Of a DNA stretch of 64,000 bases, positions 35,464 through 43,558 are shown piece by piece. The position numbers and the translations under genes are program-made. This DNA comes from Flavobacteriales bacterium. Its GTDB lineage: Bacteria; Bacteroidota; Bacteroidia; UBA10329. Under the pieces are notes generated by a model. It ran no database searches. It saw only the letters and a list, made by a program, of their open reading frames with translations, and was not told the DNA's origin. The DNA lies in assembly GCA_016124845.1 (NCBI GenBank), contig WGMW01000021.1, positions 26,652-90,651 on the forward strand, read 5' to 3'. Position 1 is the first letter of the stretch. Every line of letters begins with the position of its first letter.

Positions 35464-36674
35464 AATCGCAACTGACATTCCTATTCACATTATGTGCTTT
35501 TGGTGCTTGGGCGCAATGCAATACAACTACCATCTGGAACAACACTACTACCAACGAGGTGTGTTCTGAAGTTAGCGGTGTGGTAAAACATTGGTATTCG
35601 AACAGCATTCCCGATCATGTTACAGGAAACTTTCCCAACCCCTCAAACCCAAATACCATCTCGGCCCAGCAGACCGATCTGGCCATGTGCGCCTACCCTG
35701 TTCAGGCGGGGCAGTTCACGGACCTGATCATTGCGGGTTTCAATGCGATGGGTAGCTGCCCGACCTTTGAGTTCGGCATTGCCACCAACGGGATCGAGTT
35801 CGACCCGATAGCCGCAGAATTCTTCTCCAACCCGAACAACGGCCAGTTGAATTACGACTGGAACAAGAATCCGCTCAGCCCGAATGTTAATCTTGGAACA
35901 GACATGAACGATGCGCACGTGCAACCAACCGGCAAGTATCATTATCATGGCGACCCTGCCAATTTCATTACCAATCTTGGCATCACTTCCAGTCAGCATT
36001 CGCCCATCATTGGCTGGGCCGCTGATGGTTTCCCGCTCTACTACAAATATGTGTATGCTGATGCCATGGACGCAAACAGTGGAATTATTGAAGCCAACAG
36101 TTGTTTCCAACTGAAAAGCGGCACGCGCCCGGGTGACGGAACCACGGCACCCGATGGGGCTTACGATGGCACGTATGTGGAGGATTACGAATACAACGGT
36201 TCGATGGGAGGCTGCATTTTGGACGAATGCAACGGCCGCTATGGTGTAACGCCCGATTTCCCGAACGGCACTTACTATTACGTGCTTACAACGGATTTCC
36301 CTGTGGTTCCAAGATGCTTTGCAGGAACACCCGACATGTCGTTTGCTGTTGGCCCTCCCTTTGCCGGCTGCGGAGTTTCAGATGCAGAATCCTATTGCTC
36401 GGCTCTGACGGTGGATGTATCGGCCGAGGAACTCAGCGACCGATTGGTCATCTTTCCGATTCCCACGAACAGCGATTTCTTGAATGTTCAGTTCAATGGA
36501 AAGCAGGAACTGCACCCAACAGAAGTGACCTTATTGGACAGCATGGGACGAACCATTCGGGTTGAACCATACAACCACCAACAGGTGAACCTGAAAGGCT
36601 TGGCGGCCGGAACTTATTTCATCAAATTCTCATTCGAGAAAACCGAGATAACGAAACGTTTTGTGAAGCAGTAA
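35460..36674 (+). CDS. YHYH-domain protein with T9SS type A sorting domain
   Basis: This 404-residue protein has a signal peptide (LTFLFTLCAFGAWAQ). The YHYH domain (motif KYHYHGDP near residue 160, with SPIIGWAADGFPLYYKY) occupies most of the body, and a T9SS type A domain is at the C-terminus (VIFPIPTNSDFLNVQF, ending in GTYFIKFSFEKTEITKRF). YHYH proteins are secreted and of uncertain function; the histidines suggest metal binding. It is coupled to the upstream small secreted protein and followed by a strong terminator. Confidence 0.85.
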   Translation: MKSQLTFLFTLCAFGAWAQCNTTTIWNNTTTNEVCSEVSGVVKHWYSNSIPDHVTGNFPNPSNPNTISAQQTDLAMCAYPVQAGQFTDLIIAGFNAMGSCPTFEFGIATNGIEFDPIAAEFFSNPNNGQLNYDWNKNPLSPNVNLGTDMNDAHVQPTGKYHYHGDPANFITNLGITSSQHSPIIGWAADGFPLYYKYVYADAMDANSGIIEANSCFQLKSGTRPGDGTTAPDGAYDGTYVEDYEYNGSMGGCILDECNGRYGVTPDFPNGTYYYVLTTDFPVVPRCFAGTPDMSFAVGPPFAGCGVSDAESYCSALTVDVSAEELSDRLVIFPIPTNSDFLNVQFNGKQELHPTEVTLLDSMGRTIRVEPYNHQQVNLKGLAAGTYFIKFSFEKTEITKRFVKQ

Positions 36675-36696
36675 ATGGGGTCTGTTTTCACACGTG

Positions 36697-36730
36697 GCCC
36701 GCTTGTTCTCCATGGCAAGCGGGCTTTTTT
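36697..36730 (+). terminator. Intrinsic terminator of the YHYH gene
   Basis: A perfect 9-bp stem (GCCCGCTTG, 36697-36705, with CAAGCGGGC, 36716-36724) and a 10-base loop are followed by six T residues (36725-36730). It reaches the stop of the convergent minus-strand lipoprotein gene. Confidence 0.85.
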
Positions 36731-37305
36731 CATTCTATATGCAACCAGACATATTCTGTCCCATTCCAATACAAGATTCCCCCACCGCAGACTTCTTTTT
36801 GTCGAAAAGATATTGCTGGATTATCCAGGATTGTACAACGTGATTCATCAGGTCCAAGAATATTTCCAGAATGCTGGTCAACCAGCGTGGGCGCAATTGT
36901 GTCTCCAACAGGAATAACATTCATAATCTCAATCCAACTCAAATCTGTCATTCCATCAACTTCATTGCCCGCTCCAAAAACAACAACATTATTGGAATCT
37001 TTCCCGTCCAAAACTCGAACTCCAATTTGTTTATTCGTTAACCCTGAAACCAACGAGACAACTTCTGGATAGCCATCACCGTCCAAATCTTCAACCAATA
37101 TTTCATCTGAAATTTGGCCGTATTCTATTTTACCCGAATTCGGTTTTGGTAAGGGTTTTACGACCTCTTTGACCTCAGGAAACTCCTTGATGACCGAATC
37201 CGATTTTTCATTGCTGAGACTGTTCTTGTCCGAAAACTGACCGTTACGACATGAAACCGCTGAAACCATCAGTCCGAAAAAGTAAAATACTCGAATCAAT
37301 CTCAT
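36730..37305 (-). CDS. Lipoprotein with EF-hand-like loop
   Basis: This 191-residue protein has a lipobox-like signal peptide (FGLMVSAVSC) and an acidic, Lys-rich linker. A segment DLDGDGYPEVVSLVSG resembles the calcium loops of FG-GAP/VCBS-type repeats, and a beta-rich remainder ends in ILYWNGTEYVWLHIE. It starts 9 bp after the paaY stop and may be co-transcribed with it, though no link to phenylacetate metabolism is evident. ATG 37305 is preferred to the TTG at 37317. Confidence 0.65.
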   Translation of the reverse strand: MRLIRVFYFFGLMVSAVSCRNGQFSDKNSLSNEKSDSVIKEFPEVKEVVKPLPKPNSGKIEYGQISDEILVEDLDGDGYPEVVSLVSGLTNKQIGVRVLDGKDSNNVVVFGAGNEVDGMTDLSWIEIMNVIPVGDTIAPTLVDQHSGNILGPDESRCTILDNPAISFRQKEVCGGGILYWNGTEYVWLHIE

Positions 37306-37313
37306 CAATTCCG

Positions 37314-37934
37314 TCAACTTTCACCCGTTTTCTTCCAAGTCTCAAAAAGACCTTTTTGCTGGCCGTTGTAAGGGTCTTCTTTCGGAACTGGAGAGTTGGA
37401 AAGCACATCCTCCAAACCAAGTTCCTTCAACGTTCCGTGACTTTCCTTCGGAAGAGATTGATACAGCTTGGTGCCTTCCGTTTTCCAAGCTACCATTTCA
37501 TCCGAAACATCTTTGATGATCTTGGCAGGATTACCGACCACGATCTTTCGTGATGGAATTTTCATCTCGGCAGGAACGAAGCACAACGCTCCGACAATGC
37601 TTTCCTCGCCTACCTCCGCATCGTCCATCACAACGGCATTCATTCCAATCAGACAGTTCCGTAGAAGCTTTGCCCCGTGAATGATAGCCCCGTGACCGAC
37701 ATGCGCACTTTCGTGCAGCCAGACGGTCGTTCCTGGGAACATGTGAATGGTGCAATTCTCTTGGACATTGCAGCCGTCTTCGATCACAATTCTGCCCCAA
37801 TCGCCACGGATGGCCGCACCTGGGCCGATGTAAACATTTCTCCCAATCTGAACATTACCGATAACGCTTGCCGTTTGATGCACAAATGCGGTTGGGTGAA
37901 TGCTCGGCCGCATGCCGTTGAATTCGTAGATCAT
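37314..37934 (-). CDS. paaY: PaaY-like hexapeptide thioesterase/carbonic anhydrase homologue
   Basis: This 206-residue left-handed beta-helix protein carries hexapeptide repeats and the gamma-carbonic anhydrase-type metal residues (NCTIHMFPG, HVGHGAIIHG). The extended C-terminus (WKTEGTKLYQSLPKESHGT) is typical of PaaY, a thioesterase of phenylacetate degradation that may rescue CoA from dead-end thioesters. It lies in the paa region though separated from paaJ by the YdeI-like gene. A plain gamma carbonic anhydrase is the alternative. Confidence 0.82.
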   Translation of the reverse strand: MIYEFNGMRPSIHPTAFVHQTASVIGNVQIGRNVYIGPGAAIRGDWGRIVIEDGCNVQENCTIHMFPGTTVWLHESAHVGHGAIIHGAKLLRNCLIGMNAVVMDDAEVGEESIVGALCFVPAEMKIPSRKIVVGNPAKIIKDVSDEMVAWKTEGTKLYQSLPKESHGTLKELGLEDVLSNSPVPKEDPYNGQQKGLFETWKKTGES

Positions 37935-37952
37935 TTTAAGTTTCGATTTAAA

Positions 37953-37989
37953 AGCCCCTCTGCCTTCGACATCTCCCCAAAGGGGAGAA
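37953..37989. repeat. Family B intergenic repeat
   Basis: GCCCCTC, then TCTCCCCAAAGGGGAGA, just upstream of paaY. It is the same type as the elements in the paaA-paaB and paaC-paaD gaps. Confidence 0.6.
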
Positions 37990-38019
37990 TCAGACCATCA
38001 GACTGATCGGTTTCAGTCA

Positions 38020-38055
38020 ACTTTGTCAACTCTATAATCTTTGTCAACTCCATAA
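38020..38055. repeat. Short tandem direct repeat
   Basis: Two 18-bp copies of CTTTGTCAACTCnATAAn (38020-38037 and 38038-38055) with two mismatches, preceded by a partial copy CAGTCAAC, in the gap between paaY and the YdeI-like gene. Confidence 0.55.
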
Positions 38056-38062
38056 ACTGAAG

Positions 38063-38653
38063 TCAGCAATTCTTGTACTTATCGTGAAGACCTTTCTTAT
38101 CACGCAGCATATTCATACACTTTTCCAATCTCCTGAGTTTAGTAGCTTCTTGCTTCGCTTCAGAAATATGGTCGGCATACTCCCTGCGATGAGAAGGTGC
38201 CATGGAATCATAAAATTCCTTTACGGACGGTTCGGCATCCAACGCATCTTGCAACAATTTCGGCACCACCACTTCAATCTTTTTCTTTAGGGTTTTGACA
38301 CCTTTTTCCATGTTCAGTGCAGCTTCGCGAACGTATTGCTTCACCAGTTCCTCGTCCACCTTGTCACCTTCCAGAAAGCGCCATTGTCGCAACGCCTGTG
38401 TCTTTCCTTCCTGTGCATTCTGCAGAACCTTGGCCTTATCCTTCAGCATTGCTCCTTCGAAAAACCAAAGCCCACAGTGATTTTTGAATGCGGAGAATCC
38501 TACAACATTTCCATGATGTGTGTAGGTCGGAGCACCCCACTTTATCTCCTCTTTCAGTCCACAATCGAGAATGCATTGGCGAAGTGTTTCCAATATCGGA
38601 CGTTGCCAATCATTGGCCTTCTTATCCATGTACGCATCAACTTTCGGGTTCAT
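38063..38653 (-). CDS. YdeI/DUF1801-type protein
   Basis: This 196-residue cytoplasmic protein combines a DUF1801 region (about residues 10-110: QRPILETLRQCILDCGLKEE, IKWGAPTYTHHG, HCGLWFFEGA) with a C-terminal OmpD-associated (OmdA) domain (AEPSVKEFYDSMAPSHRREY). DUF1801 proteins are small and of unknown function. ATG 38653 is used in place of 38704 because the upstream 17 residues are basic and overlap paaJ. The gene lies directly after paaJ but its relation to the pathway is unclear. Confidence 0.8.
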   Translation of the reverse strand: MNPKVDAYMDKKANDWQRPILETLRQCILDCGLKEEIKWGAPTYTHHGNVVGFSAFKNHCGLWFFEGAMLKDKAKVLQNAQEGKTQALRQWRFLEGDKVDEELVKQYVREAALNMEKGVKTLKKKIEVVVPKLLQDALDAEPSVKEFYDSMAPSHRREYADHISEAKQEATKLRRLEKCMNMLRDKKGLHDKYKNC

Positions 38654-38655
38654 GG

Positions 38656-39861
38656 TCAAATTCTTTCTATGATGGTTGCGTAGCCTTGCCCGACACCGAT
38701 ACACATGGTGACCAACGCATAGCGTTTCTGCGTTTTTTGCAACTCGATGGCTGCGGTTTGGAGGATTCGAGCACCACTCATTCCAAGCGGATGCCCGATG
38801 GCAATGGCTCCACCATTCGGATTGATACGCGGATCATCATCGGCCAGTCCCATCTTGCGCGTACACGCCAACGACTGAGCAGCAAACGCCTCATTTAATT
38901 CGATAATGTCCATTTGACCAAGCGTCAAACCTGCACGTTTCAACGCTTTCTCGGAAGCATAAACAGGTCCAATTCCCATGATACGCGGTTCAACTCCCGC
39001 CACAGCAGCAGAAACGATTCGCGCCATCGGCTTGAGGTTGTGGTCTTTCAACGCTTGATCGGACGCCACCAGAATTGCTGCTGCACCATCGTTCAATCCA
39101 GAACTGTTTCCAGCCGTCACCGAACCGTCCTTCTTGAAAGCTGGGCGGAGTTTTCCGAGAACTTCGAGTGTTGTACTCGGACGAATGAACTCGTCTTTAT
39201 CGAAGATGATCGGGTCGGCTTTACGCTGCGGAATTTCCACAGGGACTATCTCTTCGGCCAGCCTTCCGTTTTCACGTGCTTTGGCCGCTTTCATCTGCGA
39301 ATTGTAGGCGAAAAGGTCTTGCGCCTCACGTTCAATTCCATACATCTCCACCAGATTTTCGGCCGTTTGGCCCATGCCTTCGGTTCCATACAATTCCTGC
39401 ATTTTAGGATTGATGAACCGCCAACCGAAGCTTGTATCGTGCATCTCACTATCTCTTCCAAACGGCTGGCTGGCTTTGGAAATGACCCACGGTCCGCGCG
39501 TCATGTGTTCCACACCTCCCGAAATGTAGAGGTCGCCATTACCAGTTTGGATGGCGCGAGCCGCGTTGATGGTTGATGCCATTCCAGATGAACACAAACG
39601 GTTCACCGTTTCGCCACCAACTGACCATGGAAGACCAGCCAAGAGCAAAGCCATACGAGCAACATTCCGATTGTCTTCACCAGCCTGATTGGCACAGCCA
39701 AAGATCAGGTCTTCAACGGCTTCTGGGTCCACATTCGGGTTCCGTTTCATCAACTCGCGGATCGGAATGGCCGCCAGGTCATCTGCCCGAACGGGCGAAA
39801 GCGTTCCGCCAAAACTCCCGATCGGTGTTCTGATGGCATCAACGATATATGCTTCTTTCAT
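38656..39861 (-). CDS. paaJ: 3-oxoadipyl-CoA/acetyl-CoA thiolase PaaJ
   Basis: This 401-residue thiolase splits 3-oxoadipyl-CoA to acetyl-CoA and succinyl-CoA. The nucleophile Cys is in VNRLCSSGMA, and the general acid/base motifs GHPLGMSGAR and CIGVGQG are present. The stretch GGVEHMTRGPWVISKAS, with GWRFINPKM, is the signature of the PaaJ/PcaF branch. It is the first gene of the group paaJ-YdeI-like. A family A repeat fragment lies just upstream. Confidence 0.93.
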   Translation of the reverse strand: MKEAYIVDAIRTPIGSFGGTLSPVRADDLAAIPIRELMKRNPNVDPEAVEDLIFGCANQAGEDNRNVARMALLLAGLPWSVGGETVNRLCSSGMASTINAARAIQTGNGDLYISGGVEHMTRGPWVISKASQPFGRDSEMHDTSFGWRFINPKMQELYGTEGMGQTAENLVEMYGIEREAQDLFAYNSQMKAAKARENGRLAEEIVPVEIPQRKADPIIFDKDEFIRPSTTLEVLGKLRPAFKKDGSVTAGNSSGLNDGAAAILVASDQALKDHNLKPMARIVSAAVAGVEPRIMGIGPVYASEKALKRAGLTLGQMDIIELNEAFAAQSLACTRKMGLADDDPRINPNGGAIAIGHPLGMSGARILQTAAIELQKTQKRYALVTMCIGVGQGYATIIERI

Positions 39862-39897
39862 GGATTGATTCTAATTACGAATGGGTACGAATATGAG

Positions 39898-39941
39898 ATT
39901 AACCACGGAGAACACCAAGAAGACACAGAGAACACGGAGGT
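39898..39941. repeat. Family A repeat fragment
   Basis: TTAACCACGGAGAACACC, then GACACAGAGAACACGGAGG, a decayed copy of the CACAGAG/GCAAAG motif seen in the 29.8-kb array. It lies between paaJ and the DUF47 gene. Confidence 0.5.
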
Positions 39942-39943
39942 TT

Positions 39944-40573
39944 CTAATTCATCTTAAAAAGAATGTCCTCCACGTGGTTGGCACAGATGTGAATACGCTT
40001 GCTGATCTCCTTGAGCTGTGAAAGAACCTCACGCTGTTGGAGAATATTCTCCATGTCTTTGCCTTTGAAAAGTTGCTTCAACTGCACCGCATATTCCTTG
40101 ATGAGTTTGTCATCCGCATGTATCACATTGGCCAGCAGTTTCATGGTTTTTGCCGCATCTTTTTTCTCCAGCGAAGCGAATGCCTTTTTCAGATCGGTCA
40201 TTTCCTCATCAAGCAGTTCAAGAATGGCCTTATAATTATTGAGTTGGGTGATCTCGTACGTGTCCAATTCCACCACGAGGTGTTTCGTACTCAGACACAC
40301 CCAATGCAAATGCAGGTAAGCGCGGGCAATCGCTTCACGGTCGAAAGGCGTGATGAACGTGTTCTCCAACTGGCTCATCCGCTTGCGATTGCTCTTGTTG
40401 GCATCATCCACCAACTTCAAGATCTTCTTCGAACTGGTAAAATGATGTTGCGTGTGCAGATCATACAGCTCCGCGATGATCTCATGCGTCATCTCGCATT
40501 GCGCGGTCATTTCCGCATAGAAGTCGGTGACCTGAGGAAGCACCATTTTCTTGAGCCATTGCAAAACTTTCAT
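39944..40573 (-). CDS. DUF47/PhoU-like phosphate transport accessory protein
   Basis: This 209-residue helical protein fits DUF47, a PhoU-like family encoded next to Pit transporters and thought to regulate them. Acidic and His residues in TAQCEMTHEIIAELYDLHTQ and KTMKLLANVIHADDKLIKE may bind metal clusters. ATG 40573 is supported by the ATGA overlap with the transporter stop (40570-40573) and by the sequence KVLQWLKKMVLPQVTDFY, a normal start of this family. Confidence 0.85.
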   Translation of the reverse strand: MKVLQWLKKMVLPQVTDFYAEMTAQCEMTHEIIAELYDLHTQHHFTSSKKILKLVDDANKSNRKRMSQLENTFITPFDREAIARAYLHLHWVCLSTKHLVVELDTYEITQLNNYKAILELLDEEMTDLKKAFASLEKKDAAKTMKLLANVIHADDKLIKEYAVQLKQLFKGKDMENILQQREVLSQLKEISKRIHICANHVEDILFKMN

Positions 40574-41598
40574 AGCAGTTTCATTAGGATGAATGAAAAG
40601 ACGGCACCAAGTCCCATGCAGATCGGAATGTTGAATCCCCAACCCGCGATGATGTTCTTGATGACCATCCAATGTACATGTTTGGGCCGCTCAGCCGCAC
40701 CTGCACCAACCAGCGTGGTGGTGACAACCTGTGTTGTTGAAGTGGGCGCACCGATCAAGGATGAACCGAGAATCACTGCCGCAGCCCCAACCTGATCGGC
40801 AATGGAATGGATGAGCCGCACACGGTAAATGCCGAAACCAACGGTTCGGATGATGTTCCAACCACCGAACATGGTACCAAGCGTAATGGCGCTGGCGCAG
40901 ATGAGAATGACCCAATCTGGAACGGTGAATGTGGAATAATAGCCGGTGGCGAGCAGCAACATGCCAAGTATTCCCATTCCTTTTTGACTGTCGTTGGTGC
41001 CGTGGCTGAACGCCAGCCAGCTCACCGAAATGTATTGCGTAAAAATGAAGACAGGTTTCGAATGCATGCTCAGCCGCTTAAAGAGAAACAAGAAGAGTTT
41101 CATTACGAGAAACCCCACAAAAAATCCCGCCAAGGGCGAAAAGATCATACCCGTGATGATCTTCATAAAACCTTCAATATGACCGCTCTCGATCGCTTCC
41201 AAACCCCAATTGACCGATGAACTTCCCATTGTGACCAACGCGGCACCGATCAATCCGCTGGTAAGCGAGTTGGAAGAAGATGTAGGCAATCCGAGTTTCC
41301 ACGTGATGAGATTATAGCTGATGGCGGCAAGCACAGCCGAAAGCACCACGGCCTGAGCAATAGACGCATCCACTTCGCCAATGCTCACGAACTCTCCGAT
41401 GGTATTTGCCACGGCCAAACCACCGAGAAACGGACCGAGAAACGTGAAAACCGTTACCAATCCAATCGCGATTGTCGGTGACATGGCGCGCGAGGCGATG
41501 GCCGTTGCAACCATATCGGCCGCATCGTGAAATCCGTTGGTGAAATCATACAACAGCACCAGCGCAATTCCCAGTACAAGTATGATCGTTGGTGTCAT
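40570..41598 (-). CDS. pit: PiT-family inorganic phosphate transporter
   Basis: This 342-residue membrane protein has about ten TM helices. The two PiT signatures are visible: GFHDAADMVATAIASRAMSP near the N-terminus and SHGTNDSQKGMGILGML in the second half. It should import phosphate with cation symport. The DUF47 gene overlaps its 3' end. The pair is inserted between paa genes with no metabolic link that I can see. Confidence 0.92.
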   Translation of the reverse strand: MTPTIILVLGIALVLLYDFTNGFHDAADMVATAIASRAMSPTIAIGLVTVFTFLGPFLGGLAVANTIGEFVSIGEVDASIAQAVVLSAVLAAISYNLITWKLGLPTSSSNSLTSGLIGAALVTMGSSSVNWGLEAIESGHIEGFMKIITGMIFSPLAGFFVGFLVMKLFLFLFKRLSMHSKPVFIFTQYISVSWLAFSHGTNDSQKGMGILGMLLLATGYYSTFTVPDWVILICASAITLGTMFGGWNIIRTVGFGIYRVRLIHSIADQVGAAAVILGSSLIGAPTSTTQVVTTTLVGAGAAERPKHVHWMVIKNIIAGWGFNIPICMGLGAVFSFILMKLL

Positions 41599-41641
41599 AG
41601 AAAACTGATGTTTCAGTCGGAAAAATTACCCAAGTGGCGGC

Positions 41642-42256
41642 TCATATCCCAAACGAAATTTTGACGCCCTCGATCACCATTCCCACACCAATAATGGCGA
41701 TGATAAGTCCCATCAATTTTCCGACCACCGTAATAATGTTCCGACCCAGTTTGACTACCAGAATTTCGCTCAGGCTGAAAACGTAATACGTGATCAGACA
41801 CATGAGTGCGAAGATGATAATGACCACTCCGATGTGCAGAAAATCGGTATTGTCCGTGTAATTCATGGCAGTTACAATGGTTCCTGGCCCCGCAAGAAAT
41901 GGTGTGGCCAAAGGCGAAATGGCGATGTTCTCATCCACATTCGCATTCTGAATGTGCTTGACGTCCGATTTCTTGGACATCAGCATCTCAAAACCGACAT
42001 AGAAGATGAGAATGCCACCCGTGATCTTGAAAGCAGGAACGGTAATGCCAAACATTTCGAAGATGAACTTGCCCAGCAGAACGAAAATGGCCACGATGAC
42101 AAATGCCGTGACCGTTGCCGTTCGGTTGATCCGTTGTTTCGTCTCACGGTCAGAACCTTCTACCAACCCGATAAAAATGGGTGCGCCCGCAATGGGGTTC
42201 ATGATGGCGAAAAACCCTGTGAAAACGGATAATGAAAAGGTCAGCAGATCGGCCAT
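41642..42256 (-). CDS. MarC/NAAT-family membrane protein
   Basis: This 204-residue protein has six hydrophobic segments and MarC-like features: FAIMNPIAGAPIFIGLVEGS, PLATPFLAGPGTIVTAMNY. Once linked to multiple antibiotic resistance, the family has no proven transport substrate. ATG 42256 is used; an upstream start (42295) would add 13 polar residues. A family A repeat lies just upstream. Confidence 0.87.
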   Translation of the reverse strand: MADLLTFSLSVFTGFFAIMNPIAGAPIFIGLVEGSDRETKQRINRTATVTAFVIVAIFVLLGKFIFEMFGITVPAFKITGGILIFYVGFEMLMSKKSDVKHIQNANVDENIAISPLATPFLAGPGTIVTAMNYTDNTDFLHIGVVIIIFALMCLITYYVFSLSEILVVKLGRNIITVVGKLMGLIIAIIGVGMVIEGVKISFGI

Positions 42257-42271
42257 TTTGTTTTTCTTAAC

Positions 42272-42345
42272 CGCAGAGACGCAAAGTTTAAGCAAAGTGC
42301 GCTACAAAACAGTCTCTGTGCATCTCTTTTACTCAATTAGTCTCC
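42272..42345. repeat. Family A repeat fragment with inverted arms
   Basis: TTAACCGCAGAGACGCAAAG near the left and GTCTCTGTGC near the right form inverted arms (GCAGAGAC/GTCTCTG) across the gap between marC and the toxin gene. Confidence 0.5.
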
Positions 42346-42405
42346 GTGTAATCTTCATTACCGTTGTAAACCAAGGCTGACCAAGACCATTGCAAAGGCG
42401 CTGCA

Positions 42406-42861
42406 TCATTCTCCGTTCCGTTTCAGAATTTCCTTCACCACTTGTTCGGAGATCCGAAAATCTGTTTTCAGCAGCTTCTCAATGATCGGCTTCACCAATG
42501 GAATCTTCCCCATCTGTTTCGCTTTATGGATAACTCCCAAGGTGCCTGTAAAATGTAATCCGAGCTGCTTGGCCAGTTTTCTCGCCTTCAGGTCGTCCAA
42601 TATCAACAGAGAATCATTCATCTCCTGCGCCAAAGCAATGGCACTTGCCTCTCCCAGATCCAACTGAGTTTCCAGAAACTGTTGGTACTTTCTGTCCTTG
42701 GCTGCCTCAATATGAATCCAATCAGGAAGCGGTTCTCCAAACTCATTCGCAACTTCTATGGTCGTGTACACGATTCCATATACATCATTCAGAATGCGCA
42801 GCTGTTCTATTTTGTGCAGCAGAATGAGGCTGCTGGTGTCGGTAATGACAACTTTAGGCAT
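42406..42861 (-). CDS. DUF3368/PIN-like toxin
   Basis: This 151-residue protein has the DUF3368 PIN-fold: acidic residues in ITDTSSLILL, LGEASAIALAQE and LLILDDLKARKLA, followed by GTLGVIHKAKQMGKI. PIN proteins are Mg2+-dependent RNases, the toxin half of toxin-antitoxin pairs. Its start overlaps the end of the antitoxin gene by 8 bp (42854-42861), the usual antitoxin-first order. The target RNA is unknown. Confidence 0.85.
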   Translation of the reverse strand: MPKVVITDTSSLILLHKIEQLRILNDVYGIVYTTIEVANEFGEPLPDWIHIEAAKDRKYQQFLETQLDLGEASAIALAQEMNDSLLILDDLKARKLAKQLGLHFTGTLGVIHKAKQMGKIPLVKPIIEKLLKTDFRISEQVVKEILKRNGE

Positions 42862-43081
42862 TTGCGATATCCGAGTTCAGATCCTCCACGGTAGTTCCAA
42901 AGACCGACACACCGTATTTCCCTAAAAGCTCAATGAATGTCCTTTTGGAGATTCCAACCATGGCGGCAGCCTGTCCTGCTGAAAGTTTACCGTCCTCATA
43001 GAGTTTGGATGCCAGAATCATTAGAAGATCATGTTCGGAAAGTTCTGAACCATCAGGTATATGAAGCTGAATTGTTCTCAT
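42854..43081 (-). CDS. UPF0175 antitoxin
   Basis: This 75-residue protein fits UPF0175, the cognate partner of DUF3368 toxins: a short helical N-terminus (LHIPDGSELSEHDLLMILA), then an HTH-like part (KLSAGQAAAMVGISKRTFIE). It is encoded 5' of the toxin with 8 bp overlap. It should neutralise the toxin and repress its own promoter, which would lie in the 51 bp before paaI's stop at 43133. Confidence 0.85.
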   Translation of the reverse strand: MRTIQLHIPDGSELSEHDLLMILASKLYEDGKLSAGQAAAMVGISKRTFIELLGKYGVSVFGTTVEDLNSDIANA

Positions 43082-43132
43082 ATCTTAACTTATGCCTTTC
43101 TTAATGGGAAACTTCTAAGATAAATCTTCTAT

Positions 43133-43558
43133 TCAAACCTCCCACTCTTTTCCAGTTCGATAAACGGTACCCTTGAAAAGCGCCACAATTTCCTCACGCT
43201 GATTTTTCACCTCAATTTCGTAAATACCAATTTTCTTGGTGAGGTTCTTCTCAATGGCAACGGCCGTTAGCTGATCACCTTCTTTCACGGGCTTGGTGTG
43301 TGAAATGGATGTTTCGATGCTTACGCTTTGAATGCCATGGCCGTTTGAGGCGAAAGCCAAAGCGGAATCCGCCAAACTGTAGGTGATGCCACCATGAGCA
43401 ATATCAAAACCGTTCAGCATTTCCTTACGGACGATCATTCGGAGAACCGAACTTCCTGCACCATCTTCCACACGTTCAATTCCGAGCCATTTGCTGAATG
43501 GATCGTTGTTGTACATGCGGTCGACAACACGTGTTGGAAGTGAATTCTCCTCAGCCAT
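43133..43558 (-). CDS. paaI: Hydroxyphenylacetyl-CoA thioesterase PaaI
   Basis: This 141-residue hotdog-fold thioesterase has FDIAHGGITYSLADSALAFA, the typical active-site helix of PaaI. It clears ring-hydroxylated or dead-end CoA thioesters formed in phenylacetate catabolism, salvaging CoA. Its ATG overlaps the paaH stop by one base (43558), so paaH-paaI are co-translated. Confidence 0.9.
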   Translation of the reverse strand: MAEENSLPTRVVDRMYNNDPFSKWLGIERVEDGAGSSVLRMIVRKEMLNGFDIAHGGITYSLADSALAFASNGHGIQSVSIETSISHTKPVKEGDQLTAVAIEKNLTKKIGIYEIEVKNQREEIVALFKGTVYRTGKEWEV

